A stretch of DNA of 64,000 bases from assembly GCA_973895155.1 (NCBI GenBank), contig OZ316895.1, positions 10,168,001-10,232,000 of the forward strand. The letters are read 5' to 3'. The position numbers were made by a program, and so were the translations under genes. Under the pieces are notes generated by a model that was not told the DNA's origin, made no database searches, and saw only the letters and a program-made list of their open reading frames with translations. The DNA comes from Marsupella aquatica. Lineage: Eukaryota > Marchantiophyta. Below, in pieces: positions 1 to 12,183 of this stretch; within the stretch, counting starts at the first letter, position 1; each line of letters begins with the position of its first letter.

Positions 1-2288
1 AAAAGTCTTGTAAAGCTTCTGAGTAAACCACTCCAGAGGGTCACGAAGGGAAATCTTCTCAATGAATACATTTCAAAGTGCCCTTTGAGGACAGTGTGCT
101 ACTGGTTTCCATGAATGTGTACCAAAATTGGAGGAAGTTTATGAAGTGGGTTTTAATTGATTGCCATATTTTTGGTCAAATATGGACGCATGGCCCTGAG
201 ATTGTGACATCAAATGATGTGAGGGTTTTTGGAGTTAAACCTGTTTGACACAATCTGTCTTGATCTGATTATATTCATACCTTAGCAATCAGAAATGAAA
301 GCTTTTTCCATGAGATCAGATGTGATTGTTGGATGTTGTTCTACCTAATAAACTCTTTGTATTGCCCAGAGAGGCATGACTTTGTGTTAGTTCACTTTTG
401 AGTAGAGACATAGGTCTTGGGTTCAAGATGACTTTGTGTTAGTTCATTTTTGATTAGAGATCATACTTTGTGTTAGTTCATTTTTGACTAGAGACTCATA
501 GGTTAACTATTGTGACTGACTCTTCCTTTGTGTTGGGTTTCACGGATTTCACTTAAAAAAAACAAAAAAAACTCTTTGTATTTAGCTGGTAGCTCGCAGC
601 TGAATCTTCACGTAGCAGCAAACCGTGTAACTAGACAGTTCACCCACTCAAAATTCCGCATATCCAAATATACATGATAGCTTTTTGGTTTGTAACTTTC
701 TCGTATTTTTCACATGTTTCTGAGCAGCGTGCATATGACGGAATTTCCCGCCCAGCAGATCGGAGCTTAATCAGGAGATCACATGAGCTTGTCGTCCTTT
801 CCGGTGTCCCTTCTTTCATCGCTCTGCTGTTCAGATACCGTCAAGAAGAGTAGGATGATGTCTTTTACGAGCAAAGTTTTCACGGACAGATTTTGACAAA
901 TGATTCAAAATGGTAGGAGATTCGGGACATATGTGCTGCAGCTCGTCAATTTGATGTCACACTCTTATTAATTACTTCAGAAGAACTTCGAATACTCGAG
1001 TCACTCTGGAGGGAAATGTCCCTCAGCTTAAAACATGAATTCTCAAAATTTTGTAGCTATCAGAGTCCATGCGTAAGATCAACGATGCTGCTTCACTCCA
1101 GCAACCATTTAGCAGCGGGACCCTTAATAATCTAGCGGCCCTTTGGTAGCCTGAAGGTAAAAAAAAGCCGCTATGTGTAAAAGTACAGTACTTACTGACT
1201 ACATATGTACTGAAAGCTAATTTGAACTGTGTTGTTGCACAGCAATTGAACACTTTCTAAAACCTCTCTATCATTCTGTACAACCTTCATTGTAGTTGTT
1301 TAATCCGGTAAATAAATTACCTAGGTGAGCTGTATAGCTCCGCTTTTCAGCGAGAACGGACTGGACTTGCCTGATACTGTCCTGGAATTGCCTGAAACAT
1401 GATCTTCTCCAGCCCAGCCGCGGTTCAGCCGCAGTTCAAATTCCGAGAATTCACGGTGTTTGGGATGAATTGGTGGCTGACGGTGTCTCGATAGCATTCC
1501 GCACGCTCAAAAGAACTCGACCTGCAGAAGTGCAGTGGATGGGTGGGTAGATTTCAGCTCAATGGATTTTTTCGTGAAGTCACCAAAATTGCTCTCCGTC
1601 AGACTCTGTTCCTTACCAATAACTAGAATGTGTCCAAATGTCCGACTTTGTTCCTTACGAATAACTAGAATGTGTCCAAATGCCCGCAATCAATGGTCGC
1701 AGTGAGTTATTTCATTCCTGCATTTCCTGGTCCTTTTTTCTTCGCACTCAAAGTGGATAGTGCATTCGTGATCTTGGCCTAGTTGTCTACATTTGCCCGG
1801 GTACAGCTAAACCCTGAGCTGAGTGAACTTAATGTAGTTCCAGTCTGTTATCATGTCAGGGAATTGCCGACCCTGATTCTTTTCAAAACATGTGTCGGGC
1901 ACGACGGTTCTTTATCAGGAAAGCATACAGTTAAGTACAGTATTCTCTTGGATCAAGTGACTCGATGACTTGTATTGTGACACCAACAGAAACCTCGGAA
2001 GTACATAGAGTATTGAGGAAAGGGGGCGCCAAGATTGAACGTACCAATTGAACTAGAAGATGATGCATTTGCACTTGGACGAATCAAGACAGTTGTCCGT
2101 CAAGGATATCCTGCTCGACCAGTCATCATTCAAGCACAAAACACTCAATCCCATTAAAAAACTGATCGATAGAAAGGGGGATCCGAATGTCACATGCACT
2201 ATGCGCCAATGGATTGATCACGGTATAACCCTTGAATTTTGTTAGTATGACTTGAATGGATTTTGTTTAATGGGAAGGCACTTGATCA
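1..2288. other. Gene-free flank with short tandem repeats
   Basis: I see no convincing exon on either strand. Open frames are short and have no recognisable domains. A phrase of about 20 bases built on 'actttgtgttagttca' occurs three times between about 380 and 485, and a 41-bp phrase containing 'aactagaatgtgtccaaatg' is repeated twice at about 1605-1685. The stretch may include the 3' untranslated region of the minus-strand LRR gene that ends at 2289. Confidence 0.5.
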
Positions 2289-5200
2289 TCAGAAGGAACG
2301 ACAGGACATGATTACTGAAAGAATCACAAAATTAGACTTCAAGCGTGTGGAGCTGTACTTCTGATCAGGGAGCAGAAATTTGGACGGGTCGACTCCCGTG
2401 AGACAATTCTCGCTGATATTTCTGTTAGGAACAGGGAACAAAACAGTTGTCATGAGAGGTGTTACATCTAGGGCAATCTTCAAGTTCCCAGGTGGGTTGG
2501 GACAAAATAAACAAGTTTATAGAGTTTATGATCCAGGTCCTCATGACGAGCTGTAATTCATCTTTGTTGGAGCAACACATTGAGATGATTTTGATAACAT
2601 GCTCTGGAACTGCAGGAGTTGGAAAGAAACTTGCTCAAGGTACAAGCATTGTAATGAAAGCACTCACAATGTTAACGAATTTGCAAACTGTTTTGCAGAT
2701 TCGATGGTACCGCTCAAAAAGTTGTTCGAGAGATCGCTGTACAGCCACGACAATGATCAGTTCAGTACATCTCCGCAAGTAAGCAATTACAAACAAGCCC
2801 ATCTACTCCTTAATTTAGTATTCAAACGTCGGAAGAGCAAGTCCAAGAAAAAAGTGACAATGGAACCCCACCCCGGTCCTTCAGTGCACAAGGATTAAGA
2901 TACTTACACTTTGTTCAATGTTGGAACTTCGAAAAGGTTGAAGGGAGTGTCTCCGAAGAGATAATTGTTGCTCAAATCACTGCATCACGAGAGCAAAAGG
3001 CATCAGCTTAGGGTGAGACCAATGTAGAATGTACCTAGAACCCTTCAAATTTTTGTTAGTACATTGAACTTTTTCTAGGATGTATTAAAGTCTTCCAGAA
3101 TTCCTTCAATGAAGACATGCAGCAGAAATGGGGAGCTTCAGAGTATGCGCGAGAATTATCAGTGATATGAATCTGGACTCAGAGTCCGGGAAGGGTTGAA
3201 TGACTTACAGATTCTCTAATTCGGCCATTTCCTGTAAATCCTCCGGGATACCCCCAACAAAGGAGTTATGTGACAAGTCTCTGTAGAAACAAATCACACT
3301 CAGAACGTATATTCTTTTGCTATCAAAATTGCATGACATTTATACAACCCTGAGCTGTCAACTTGATAATTGCAACTCTTTCTTGGAGATGTATTCTTGT
3401 CAGAACTCTGGTTTAAGAGTTGTAGTTGGATTATTCCTCTGTCTGTAAAATTGGACAGGTCTTTTACAATTGCGTGCAGAAGATACTTACAAACTCTTCA
3501 GATTGGGCAAATTCTTAAAGCTGGCTGTGACGCCTGCAACCTCGTTCTGGTTCACGTTGCTGAATATTCACCCAGACAAAATTTGTTAATATTAGAATGC
3601 AATACAAACTACGAAGAGCATTTGACTGTGATCAAACACAACAGGATCGAGATATCTGGACTAGAGCAACAAGTTCTAGACTTGAGTGCATCCTGGCACC
3701 CTCATATTCACAAGAAGTGAACGAAATTGTTTAATTACAAAAGGATGTCCTTACATTAAATCCGGCGGCAATATTGGAGGTAAGGGTGGAGGAAACTGGC
3801 AGTCTGGACCGGCAGGAGTGGATTGACTGTACACCAAACCAACATTAGGGGACCCTGTACAATGAAAGCTATCTTCACATCATGGTAACATTAGCTGAAC
3901 GAGGTGTAATCAGCACTGCTCCAAACTTTCTGAAAATTAATGACATTGTTCTCTGTCTACAGGAAGCAATTCTTACTTGTTAACAGGCATTGGCCAGGTC
4001 CAGTTGAAGAGGGGAGGAAGCAATGCTTTTGGTGGAGATGGAGTAGGAAATGGCCACGTCCAATTGAACACTGGAGGAGCAGGTGTACTGGATTGGGGAG
4101 GCGGCACAGTTGGTGGAGGTGGTGAAGGAACTGTCAAGTTGAAGAGGGGAGCACTCCAGTTGAACAGAGGAGGAGCTGGGATACTCGGTGGTGGTGGCGA
4201 AGCAGTTGGCATAGTCCAGTTGAACAAAGGAGGAACTGGGACACTTGGTGGGGGTGGCGAACCTGTTGGAATAGTCCAGTTGAAGAGGGGAGAGCTCCAG
4301 TTAAACAAAGGAGGGGCTGGGACATTTGGTGGGGGTGGCGAAGAGGTTGGCATAGTCCAGTTGAACAACGGAGGGGTTGCAACACTTGGTGGGGGTGGCG
4401 AAGTAGTGGGCATAGTCCAGTTGAACAAAGGAGGAACTGGCACACTCGGAGGTGGTGGCGAAGCTGGTGGAATAGTCCAGTTGAAGAGGGGAGCACTCCA
4501 GTTGAACAAAGGAGGGGCTGCAACACTTGGTGGAGGTGGCGAAGAGATTGGCATAGTCCAGTTGAACAAAGGAGAGGCTGGAACACTTGGTGGGGGTGGT
4601 GAAGCAGTTGGCATAGTCCAGTTGAACAAAGGAGGAACTGGCACACTCGGAGGAGGTGGTGAAGCTGGTGGAATAGTCCAGTTCAAGAGGGGAGCACTCC
4701 AGTTGAACAAAGGAGGAACTGGCACACTTGGAGGCGGTGGTGAAGCTGGTGGAATAGTCCAGTTCAAGAGGGGAGCACTCCAATTGAACAATGGAGGAAC
4801 TGGCACACTTGGAGGCGGTGGTGAAGCTGGTGGAATAGTCCAGTTCAAGAGGGGAGCACTCCAGTTGAACAAAGGAGGGGCTGGGACATTTGGTGGGGGT
4901 GGCGAAGCGGTTGGAATAGTCCAGTTGAACAAAGGAGCAGAAGGAGGAGTAGGTGGTGAAGGGGTTGGCAGTGTCCAATTAAAGAGAGGTGCACTCCAGT
5001 TGAACAAGGGAGGTGGTAGAGCACTTGGGGGAGGTGGTGATGCCATTGGAATCGTCCAGTTCCAGAGGGGAGCGCTCCAATTGAATAGTGGCACAGCAGG
5101 AGGCGAAGTGTTCATAGGAGATGGGAGAGTCCAATTGATAGGAGGGGCACTCCAATTGAAGAGGGGTGGTGAAGATGAAACATTTTGAGGAATTGGGAAA

Positions 5201-8200
5201 GTCCAATTAAAGAGCGAAGGAGCCGGTGGAGCTGGAGATGGAAATGTCAAGTTAAAGAGAGGTGCGCTCCAGTTGAGTGGTGGGGCACTCCAATTGAAAA
5301 GTGGAGGAGCGGGAGTGGAAGCATTAACAGGAGGTGGAAGAGTCCAGTTGAAAAGAGGGGCAGTCCAGTTAAATAGTGGAGAAGCTGGAGAGGAAGCATT
5401 GACAGGAGGCGGAAGAGTCCAGTTGAAAAGAGGGGCAGTCCAGTTGAACAGCGGAGGAGTTGGAGTGGAAGCATTCACAGGAGCTGGGAAAGTCCAATTG
5501 AAGACAGTAGGAGTTGGAGGTGGTAAAGTGATGTTAAAGAGAGGAGCACTCCAGTTAAAGAGAGGCATTGGTGGAGCTGAAGAATTCTGAAGAGCTGGGA
5601 AAGTCCAGTTTAAGACGGTAGGAGCTGGTGGAGTTGGAGGTGGTAAAGTGATGTTAAAGAGAGGAGCACTCCAATTAAAGAGAGGCACTGGTGGAGCTGA
5701 GGAATTCTGAAGAGCTGGGAAAGTCCAGTTGAAGACAGAAGGAGCAGGTGGAGTTGGAGGGGGTAAAGTGATGTTAAAAAGAGGAGCACTCCAGTTCAAG
5801 AGAGGCACTGGTGGAGCTGAAGAATTCTGAAGAGCTGGGAAAGTCCAGTTGAAGACATTAGGAGCTGGTGGAGTTGGAGGTGGTAAAGTGATGTTAAAGA
5901 GAGGAGCACTCCAGTTAAATAGAGGGGCTTGTGGAGCCGAAGAGTTCTGGAGACCTGGGAAAGTCCAGTTAAAAAGAGTAGGAGCTGGAGCAGCTTGAGG
6001 GGGCAGAGTCCAGTTAAAGAGAGGAGCACTCCAGTTGAAGGCAGTAGCTGGTGGAACTGACCAATTCTGAAGAGCTGGGAAAGTCCAGTTAAAAAGAGTA
6101 GGAGCTGGAGCAGCTTGAGGGGGCAGAGTCCAGTTGAAGGTAGGGGCTGGTGGAACTGACAAATTCTGAAGGGGTGGGAAAGTCCAGTTGAAAAGAGGAG
6201 TACTCCAGTTGAACGCAGGGGCCGGTGGAGCTGAGGAATTGGCAGGAGTCGGAATAGTCCAGTTGAAGAGTGGAGGTCCTGTAGAAGTTGGAGGTGGGAA
6301 TGTCCAGTTGAACAGAGGAGTACTCCAATTGAAGGCGGGGGTGGGTGGAAATGAGGAATTCTGAAGAGACGGGAAACTCCAGTTAAAGAGAGGAGAACTC
6401 CAATTAAAGACGGGGCTGGGTGGAATTGTTGAATTCTGAAAAGGAGGGAACGTCCAGTTGAAGAGTGGAGCAGACCAGTTGAAGATAGGACCCATCGGAG
6501 GATACGAAGGCGAAAGGCCTGGTGCGGGAGCTACTGGCCAGCATGTCCAGTTGAAAAGAGGGGAAAGTGTGGTATTTGAAGACCAGGCGACAGTTGGAGC
6601 TGTTGTATAAGGAGCTGTGAAATTCCAGTTGAGTAGTGGGGCGGGGGGAGTAGGAGCTGGTAGACTCCAATTAAAGGTGATATTCTGTGCAGAAGGGAAG
6701 CTCCAATTGAACTGGGGAAATGGAGGGGCAGGAGCTGAACCGTTTGCAGGAAGCAAGCTAGGATTTAGTATTGGCCAGCACGTCCAATTAAAGAGAGGAA
6801 CAGCTGGAGACGGAGGTGCAAAGTTTGGCACTGTCCAATTGAACAGGGGCGGCCCAGAAAAGTTGAAAATAGGGGTCGCAGGCGTCCAGTTTCTGCATGT
6901 CCACGTTAAACACCAAGTTACAAAAACTAGATCGTAGCAATTGAAGGCATCACCAATGGAGATAAAACTTCTAAGTTTTATGTGCTTTACCACCTCACTC
7001 CTGCAGTTAAGGGCATTGTAGAATTTCAAGTGGAAGATGCCAGTTCAAAGTATTTGTTATCAGATTGTGACCTTAGAGATCTATTCGTTCACATCGATCG
7101 ACAAAGGCTTCAGTCCATAATTTGATGAGCGTTTCAATGAAGCAGTCGCAGATCTATTTTTTAGCAACGGAGTAGCCTAGATCTTGACTACCATTCCTGC
7201 TTTTTGGAAGGGACAGAACATTTTCTTTCCCAGAGGATTTAACAGAAAGAAAAAGGACTCACGACGGGGGAAATAGAGGAGCCGTAAGATTCAGCGGTGG
7301 GAACATCTGAGTCCAGTTCCTGCGGATCATCAATTCAATCGGGACGTGAGAAGTGAGAAATTTCAATATCGAGGTGACCTTTACCAACTGACAATGATGG
7401 AGATCATGATAACATGTGAGATCGTCAACAGCCATTTTATTTGAACCCAGCGATTCCAGATTGGCTTCTTTCCGCAACGTCACGAAAACCATGACAATTC
7501 ACTCTTTAGCCGTAAACTCAACATTTCCCAGCAATAGACGTCAGCGACTAACTGACGGCACGTACGTGGGAGGTGGGGTGCTTGTGTTGGCGGAGGCATT
7601 CCTGGAAAGAAATGCAAACATTTCTCAGTTGCCACCTTCTTTTCAAATTATCAATTCCTCGTCAGTAATGTGTTATGATTCTCCAACTACTCCAAAGAAC
7701 CATGGGATGTCCAATGGTATCGGAAAGGAAAGGGCTTAATCTAATCGACAGCAGACAGATGAGATTAATTCATAGGAACCGGACATCTGATCGCAAAGCA
7801 CAGTGAAGTCGCAAAATGCATTAGTTTGTCGGATGGAAATTGAAACCATACTTACCAGGAAGGCCATGAGAAACTCCAAGAGCTGGGTGGAGCCGGTGAG
7901 AAGATTTGAGTCCAGTTCCTGTGATAGAAACGAGCACTTATTTCAGTTCAGACACCTTTTTTCTTCAGATTCAAAGACACATATCAGCGCGAATTCTTAT
8001 GCATGTCATACCTTCTCATTTGACAGCAAAATTATTTGTGCAAGCCATCCACTCGTTAAGCCATGTACCTGACCAACTTCTTCTTGTGTATTCATATTGG
8101 TTAAAGCTTAATGCAAGGGCAAACTTACAGGGGCGGAAAAGCGCCTGGTGCTGTCGCAGGGGCTCTGTAATTAAGCAATCATCGAAGGAAAGCATTAGGA

Positions 8201-11200
8201 TAGAAGGTTTCGTAAAGTGTATCACGTCAAACAGAGTGAGAGAGGTCTTCTTCCTCGATCTCGACAAAGCCTTCACCGTTTTGTGGCTCAATTTAATGAC
8301 ACAGTTTCTCGTACTAAATGCAACTAAAAAAAAACCTTTTCTGGGACGAAAAGGAAAGGAGAGGATCGAGTGGCTCACAGAGAAAGTGCTGGAGCTCCAG
8401 GCAAGCATCCCGTGAGATTATTCCACGACAAATCCCTGCATATTCAGTCACAGTTGGTGGAGCGTTGAAATTGCGGGATTCGAGAATTAAACAGTTCGTA
8501 CATGCACAATTCATGACGTCAAAGTTTTCGGGACGTAGTTATGACAAGATGAAGTGTATGCAGCAAGTCTCAAGATGAGATGAAAGTGTATGAAACACGT
8601 CTCAAGATCAAATTCAATCAGTGTTCAAGTTCATGAAATGTATGTGCTTTCAAATTTCAGAGAATAAGACAAGCATCCAAGGTAGGTAGATCCCAAGCCA
8701 TGGGCTGTCCGCAATAGTTTTACTCACAACTTTTCAATATCTCTGAGGGTGAAGACGCCCTCTGGGAATTGTCCGTTTAGAAGTGGATTCTTCGAGATGA
8801 CCCTGAGAGAGAAACATGAGCAAATCGGAGCAGTTTTCAAAACACATTTTCAATTCCTCAAGTTAGTTTGATGATACCAACTTACAAATCTTCGTCATGA
8901 GAACCAGTAGGTCATTCATGAGCATCTGAATGCCTTTCTAGGTAGTGACGATTATTTGATGCGTTTCGAGGATCTAATTAAGCTTACTATAAAACATCCA
9001 CACGAAACCAGAACGGTAATACTTGATTCGATCTGCTCAAGGAGGATGGAAAGTTTTGCCAGTGAACTGGTATTTGGACTGGTATACTAACAACATTCTA
9101 ACCTAATCTGATTATGCAAGGTGTCTTTAAAGGGAACTGGATACTGGCTTGGTGGAGATCTAGCTAGAGTCAGGGGTTTACGTACAAGCTTTTCAGTCTT
9201 TTCAAATCTTCTATTGCCTTAGGAATCTGCCCGGAGAAGGCCGTATTCATGACGACGAGACTCTCCAAGAAGTCCACATTCCTCATCTCGTTCTAGCAAC
9301 ATAAACCAGGGTTGATTTTGTTAACGTCTGCAGTCAAGTTAGAAAGAGTCGAGTTTCTGATCCTACTGCAATCTTGAACTTAAACTTATCATAGCGCAGA
9401 CATGAAAGACATGATGGATTAAACATGGTAACGCATCATCTCTAAGAGATAACACAAAGAATTCTGGAAATGTTTGAAAATGATTATTTTAGCGAAGGAT
9501 TTCTAGTGCGCTGTATCACCGACAAGCTAACAATCTGTTCTTACCGTGATATCTTTACGTGGCATATATGATGTGATCGATGAAGTGGGTTCTTATGTAT
9601 GTTGAAAATTACAAATTCAAGAGAAACTCACAGATGGAAGAGGGCCCCAGAACTTGCGTCCTCGTAATGCCCTGCGTGCATTTCATTCAGAAACAAGTGA
9701 GCTTTACTTCAGATTTCCAATTCAACTAAAAAGTCCTAGAGCTGTGTCCAGCTTCAAGTTAGATCTCAAAGATTAGCCAGAAGCTTGCGTTAATCTTTCC
9801 ATAGGACCTGTATGTATAGCATTTGAGACAGAACCTAAACTCGTGTCGCGAACGAGATACTCAAGTATGGAGACGGTGATCGAGCTCTAGGTGTACACTC
9901 AGTGGATCTGCAATTTCTACAATGAGATATATTTCTCAGTGCCTGCTCGTAACTTTTATCGATCGATTGATTCGAACCGGGTAAGTGAGTCAAGGGTATA
10001 GTGTGATATCAGTTCACAGTTGATCATTAATTGTCTTTGTTCAACATCTTAGGATCGAGTCCAACTTTCTAGTCCATGCACTATCAGCTTGAGCCCATTC
10101 ACACTGCTCCATTGGCTCCATGAATGCAGCAGTTGAAGCAAGACCATCTGTGGAAATAGACTGTAGTGCATACTGCTCAAATGATATCTATTCCTCCAGG
10201 CAAGGAGTCCTAGCAATTGATCAAAGATACTTGCAGTGAAATTGCAAAGTAATCTCGTTAAACGGGGCAATACTCAATTGAGCTATTGTTTCCTTAGTTA
10301 GCAAGAATGTGTCTTAATGATTGGTTAAACCCCAGTCGCGATTGCACAAAACAACAATTGGCCTCTCCATGCAATTAGTTCACTGAGAATTCTGGGGGCT
10401 GCTGATACCCAGTGGATCAGATCATCTTGCTGAGGGTATATATGAAGTCTTGAAATTCCGAGGACATCGAATCGAGTCTGCCGGTGATACTTCCAAATCG
10501 ATCTATATATTCATAGACTGCCAGTTTAACACAACTCCGAGATCGGAGACAACATGGTTACCTCAAGTCCGTGTCGACGACTTTGATCCAAAGTAGGTAG
10601 CGTACTTTGAGTAATATCAAAATTAGCAAGCCGTCAACTGATCCTAAAAGTGCGTCCTTCTCTAGACTCGCGAAGCTGGTGCATTTCGAAGTCCTGACCA
10701 TGCCCATCTGATGACAAATAGTTTGGATCGATGGCCAAGCCGCAGATCTCATGGTGACTTCGAAGGACGTAAACGTTCATCATACGCAACGATGATTATA
10801 TATATTTCGGTGACATTTTCCCAACTGATAGACACATTTGACGGCCCTGCTCACGGTAGTTGGAAGTCGTGCCGAATTTTACGAATCTGCAAGATATTGA
10901 CTGGCATGGACTCCACTCACTTGGGTAGACATACTTCCAGCGCAATGCACGGCGAGACTGTACGTAAGTAAACCTATATAGATGCAAGAATGCGATTCAT
11001 GACGAATGCCTGTCTTCGCTTTTTTATAATTGATCTACGGTCCTTGAAGGCATGGATCTTATAGGACATGGAAAACAACTTGCTAAAGAGTCCAAGTACG
11101 AGTTCTTCTCTAATTTGTGGCTTCAGGAGAAGAACTTTTTGTACGTGTCAATAACGCAAACCTTTCTTCCGGATATTCATAAGGTTTCCTGGGATCCGGC

Positions 11201-12093
11201 AATATCTGCTTGAGGTGCTTTCCACTGAGAACTCGCAAGTTAGTGATGGCTCCCGTGATGCAAAAATGGTTTTAGTAACCACTGTATAATATGACCCTTC
11301 AGACGGTTCACCGCTGTAAGCATTACGTTGAGTGGGTGCACGTTTCCTTGAATTGGAATCCTTATTGGTCCAAGCGTCTCAAGTTGAACGCTGGTTGTGA
11401 AGGTTTACATCGCTTCAGACTAGCAATTAAGTCGGTGCTGCTTTACCTGAACTTTGCATGTTCGTTTGTACTTCAGCTATACGCAGTCTTCGATTAACTG
11501 TCAACGACATAGATTGAAAGCAACATATATAGAAGAAGCGTATAGTAGTTACAAAGACGAACATTTCGATGACTGAGGTGTTGTCAGGAGAGCAGACAAT
11601 GCCGAGCCAGTGACCCGAGCACGGCCCCGTTCCATTTGTCCAACTCGATAGAGCATTTGGGTTTGCCAACGCATTTTTGAACCGCAGAAGAGCTTCGGCT
11701 GCATGACCACTCACACATTCAGACATATACATTGCGTGACCTTCCACTCAATTGAAATGGACTACATCTGGGTTCTGAAGATGACCAAGCTTTGCACGGG
11801 GAATTGCTCCAGAAGTCCATTAAGTAAAAGCTAGTAATTAAGTTAATAGAATTCTTTTACGGGGCAGGACTGTGCATCGATATATTAATCAGGGTTGTGA
11901 CATTCTGAAAGGCGTGGCCAAACTCACTTTGAAAAGTAAGATCAGCAATCGGGACTGTAATCCCGTTACTTTCGACAGGCGACGTGGGAACAGTTCGCCA
12001 TGTAAGGTCCGCCACAGTGTCGGCAGACAATGTTGGAAGGTCCAGCGAGAGCAAAAAAACCACTCCCACGAGTATCCTCCACGGTAGAAGCAT
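2289..12093 (-). CDS. Secreted LRR protein with a giant FNW[S/T] sequon-repeat domain inserted in the LRR region
   Basis: Exons placed by hand on the minus strand: 12093-11928 (signal peptide, starts MLLPWRILVGVV), 11698-11563 (LRR N-terminal cap, ALLRFKNALANPNALSSW, then a Cys pair), an unresolved interval, 9671-9632, 9292-9186, 8802-8728 (LRRs such as NPLLNGQFPEGVFTLRDIEKL), 7918-7856 and 7319-7263 (first NWTQ-type units), 6892-3977 (972 codons of FNWS/FNWT repeats), 3826-3755, 3559-3491, 3280-3209 (DLSHNSFVGGIPEDL), 2979-2908 (DLSNNYLFGDTPFNLF) and 2421-2289 (NISENCLTGVD cap, stop). From 9671 on, every listed junction agrees in phase, mostly phase 2, and many exons are 69-75 nt as in plant LRR genes. 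I see no kinase or clear membrane segment, so a secreted wall protein is inferred. The nearest known architecture is the LRR-extensin (LRX) family, but there the Pro-rich part is C-terminal, whereas here LRR exons follow it. LRR-like stretches near 11.4, 11.2, 10.65 and 10.47 kb could not be phased. Confidence 0.75.
3977..6892 (-). repeat. Coding minisatellite: FNWS/FNWT + SPPPP repeat exon
   Basis: This single exon reads open for 972 codons. Units centre on LFNWS or LFNWT separated by Pro/Ala/Ser spacers. In the N-terminal half (about 5550-6450) the spacers carry QNSS, QNLS, QNWS, VNAS or FNIT and repeat with a clear 120-bp period: the phrase 'gaattctgaagagctgggaa' or close variants starts near 5581, 5701, 5821, 5941 and 6061. 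In the C-terminal half (about 3980-5050) the spacers carry SPPPP, about 13 times. Almost every Asn in the exon lies in N-X-S/T, while unit length and synonymous bases vary; unit length always changes by multiples of three. The exon ends at a good donor (gtaaga at 3976) just before an in-frame stop. Confidence 0.85.
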
Positions 12094-12145
12094 CCTTTTG
12101 GAACATGACCCGAGGAGGATCGGGCTCGGTGTCGTCGTCGACATC

Positions 12146-12160
12146 ATGCATATAATTATA
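12146..12160 (-). promoter_or_regulatory. Possible TATA box of the LRR/sequon gene
   Basis: The minus strand reads CTATAATTATATGCAT about 55-65 bp upstream of the ATG at 12093. This position favours that ATG, which begins a good signal peptide, over in-frame upstream codons at 12183. Assignment is by motif and spacing only. A short out-of-frame ATG lies between the two. Confidence 0.35.
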
Positions 12161-12183
12161 GGCCGGTCACCACGAAAAATCAA

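Noticed and set aside
2060-2898. Plus-strand open frames of 61-107 codons
   Set aside because: They overlap the 3' LRR exons of the minus-strand gene and lack domains.
3977-5188. Plus-strand open frame of 403 codons, Gly-rich
   Set aside because: It is the antisense of the sequon-repeat exon. Tandem units in multiples of three keep several frames open. It shows no sequon-like constraint and covers only part of the array.
4134-6328. Other minus-strand frames (Cys/Ser/Thr/Leu-rich) across the same repeat
   Set aside because: They are shorter, broken shadows of the 972-codon frame. Only the main frame joins in phase with flanking exons.
9960-9995. 'gattcgaaccgg', a B-box-like motif on the minus strand
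   Set aside because: No matching A-box at suitable spacing and no cloverleaf, so not called as a tRNA.
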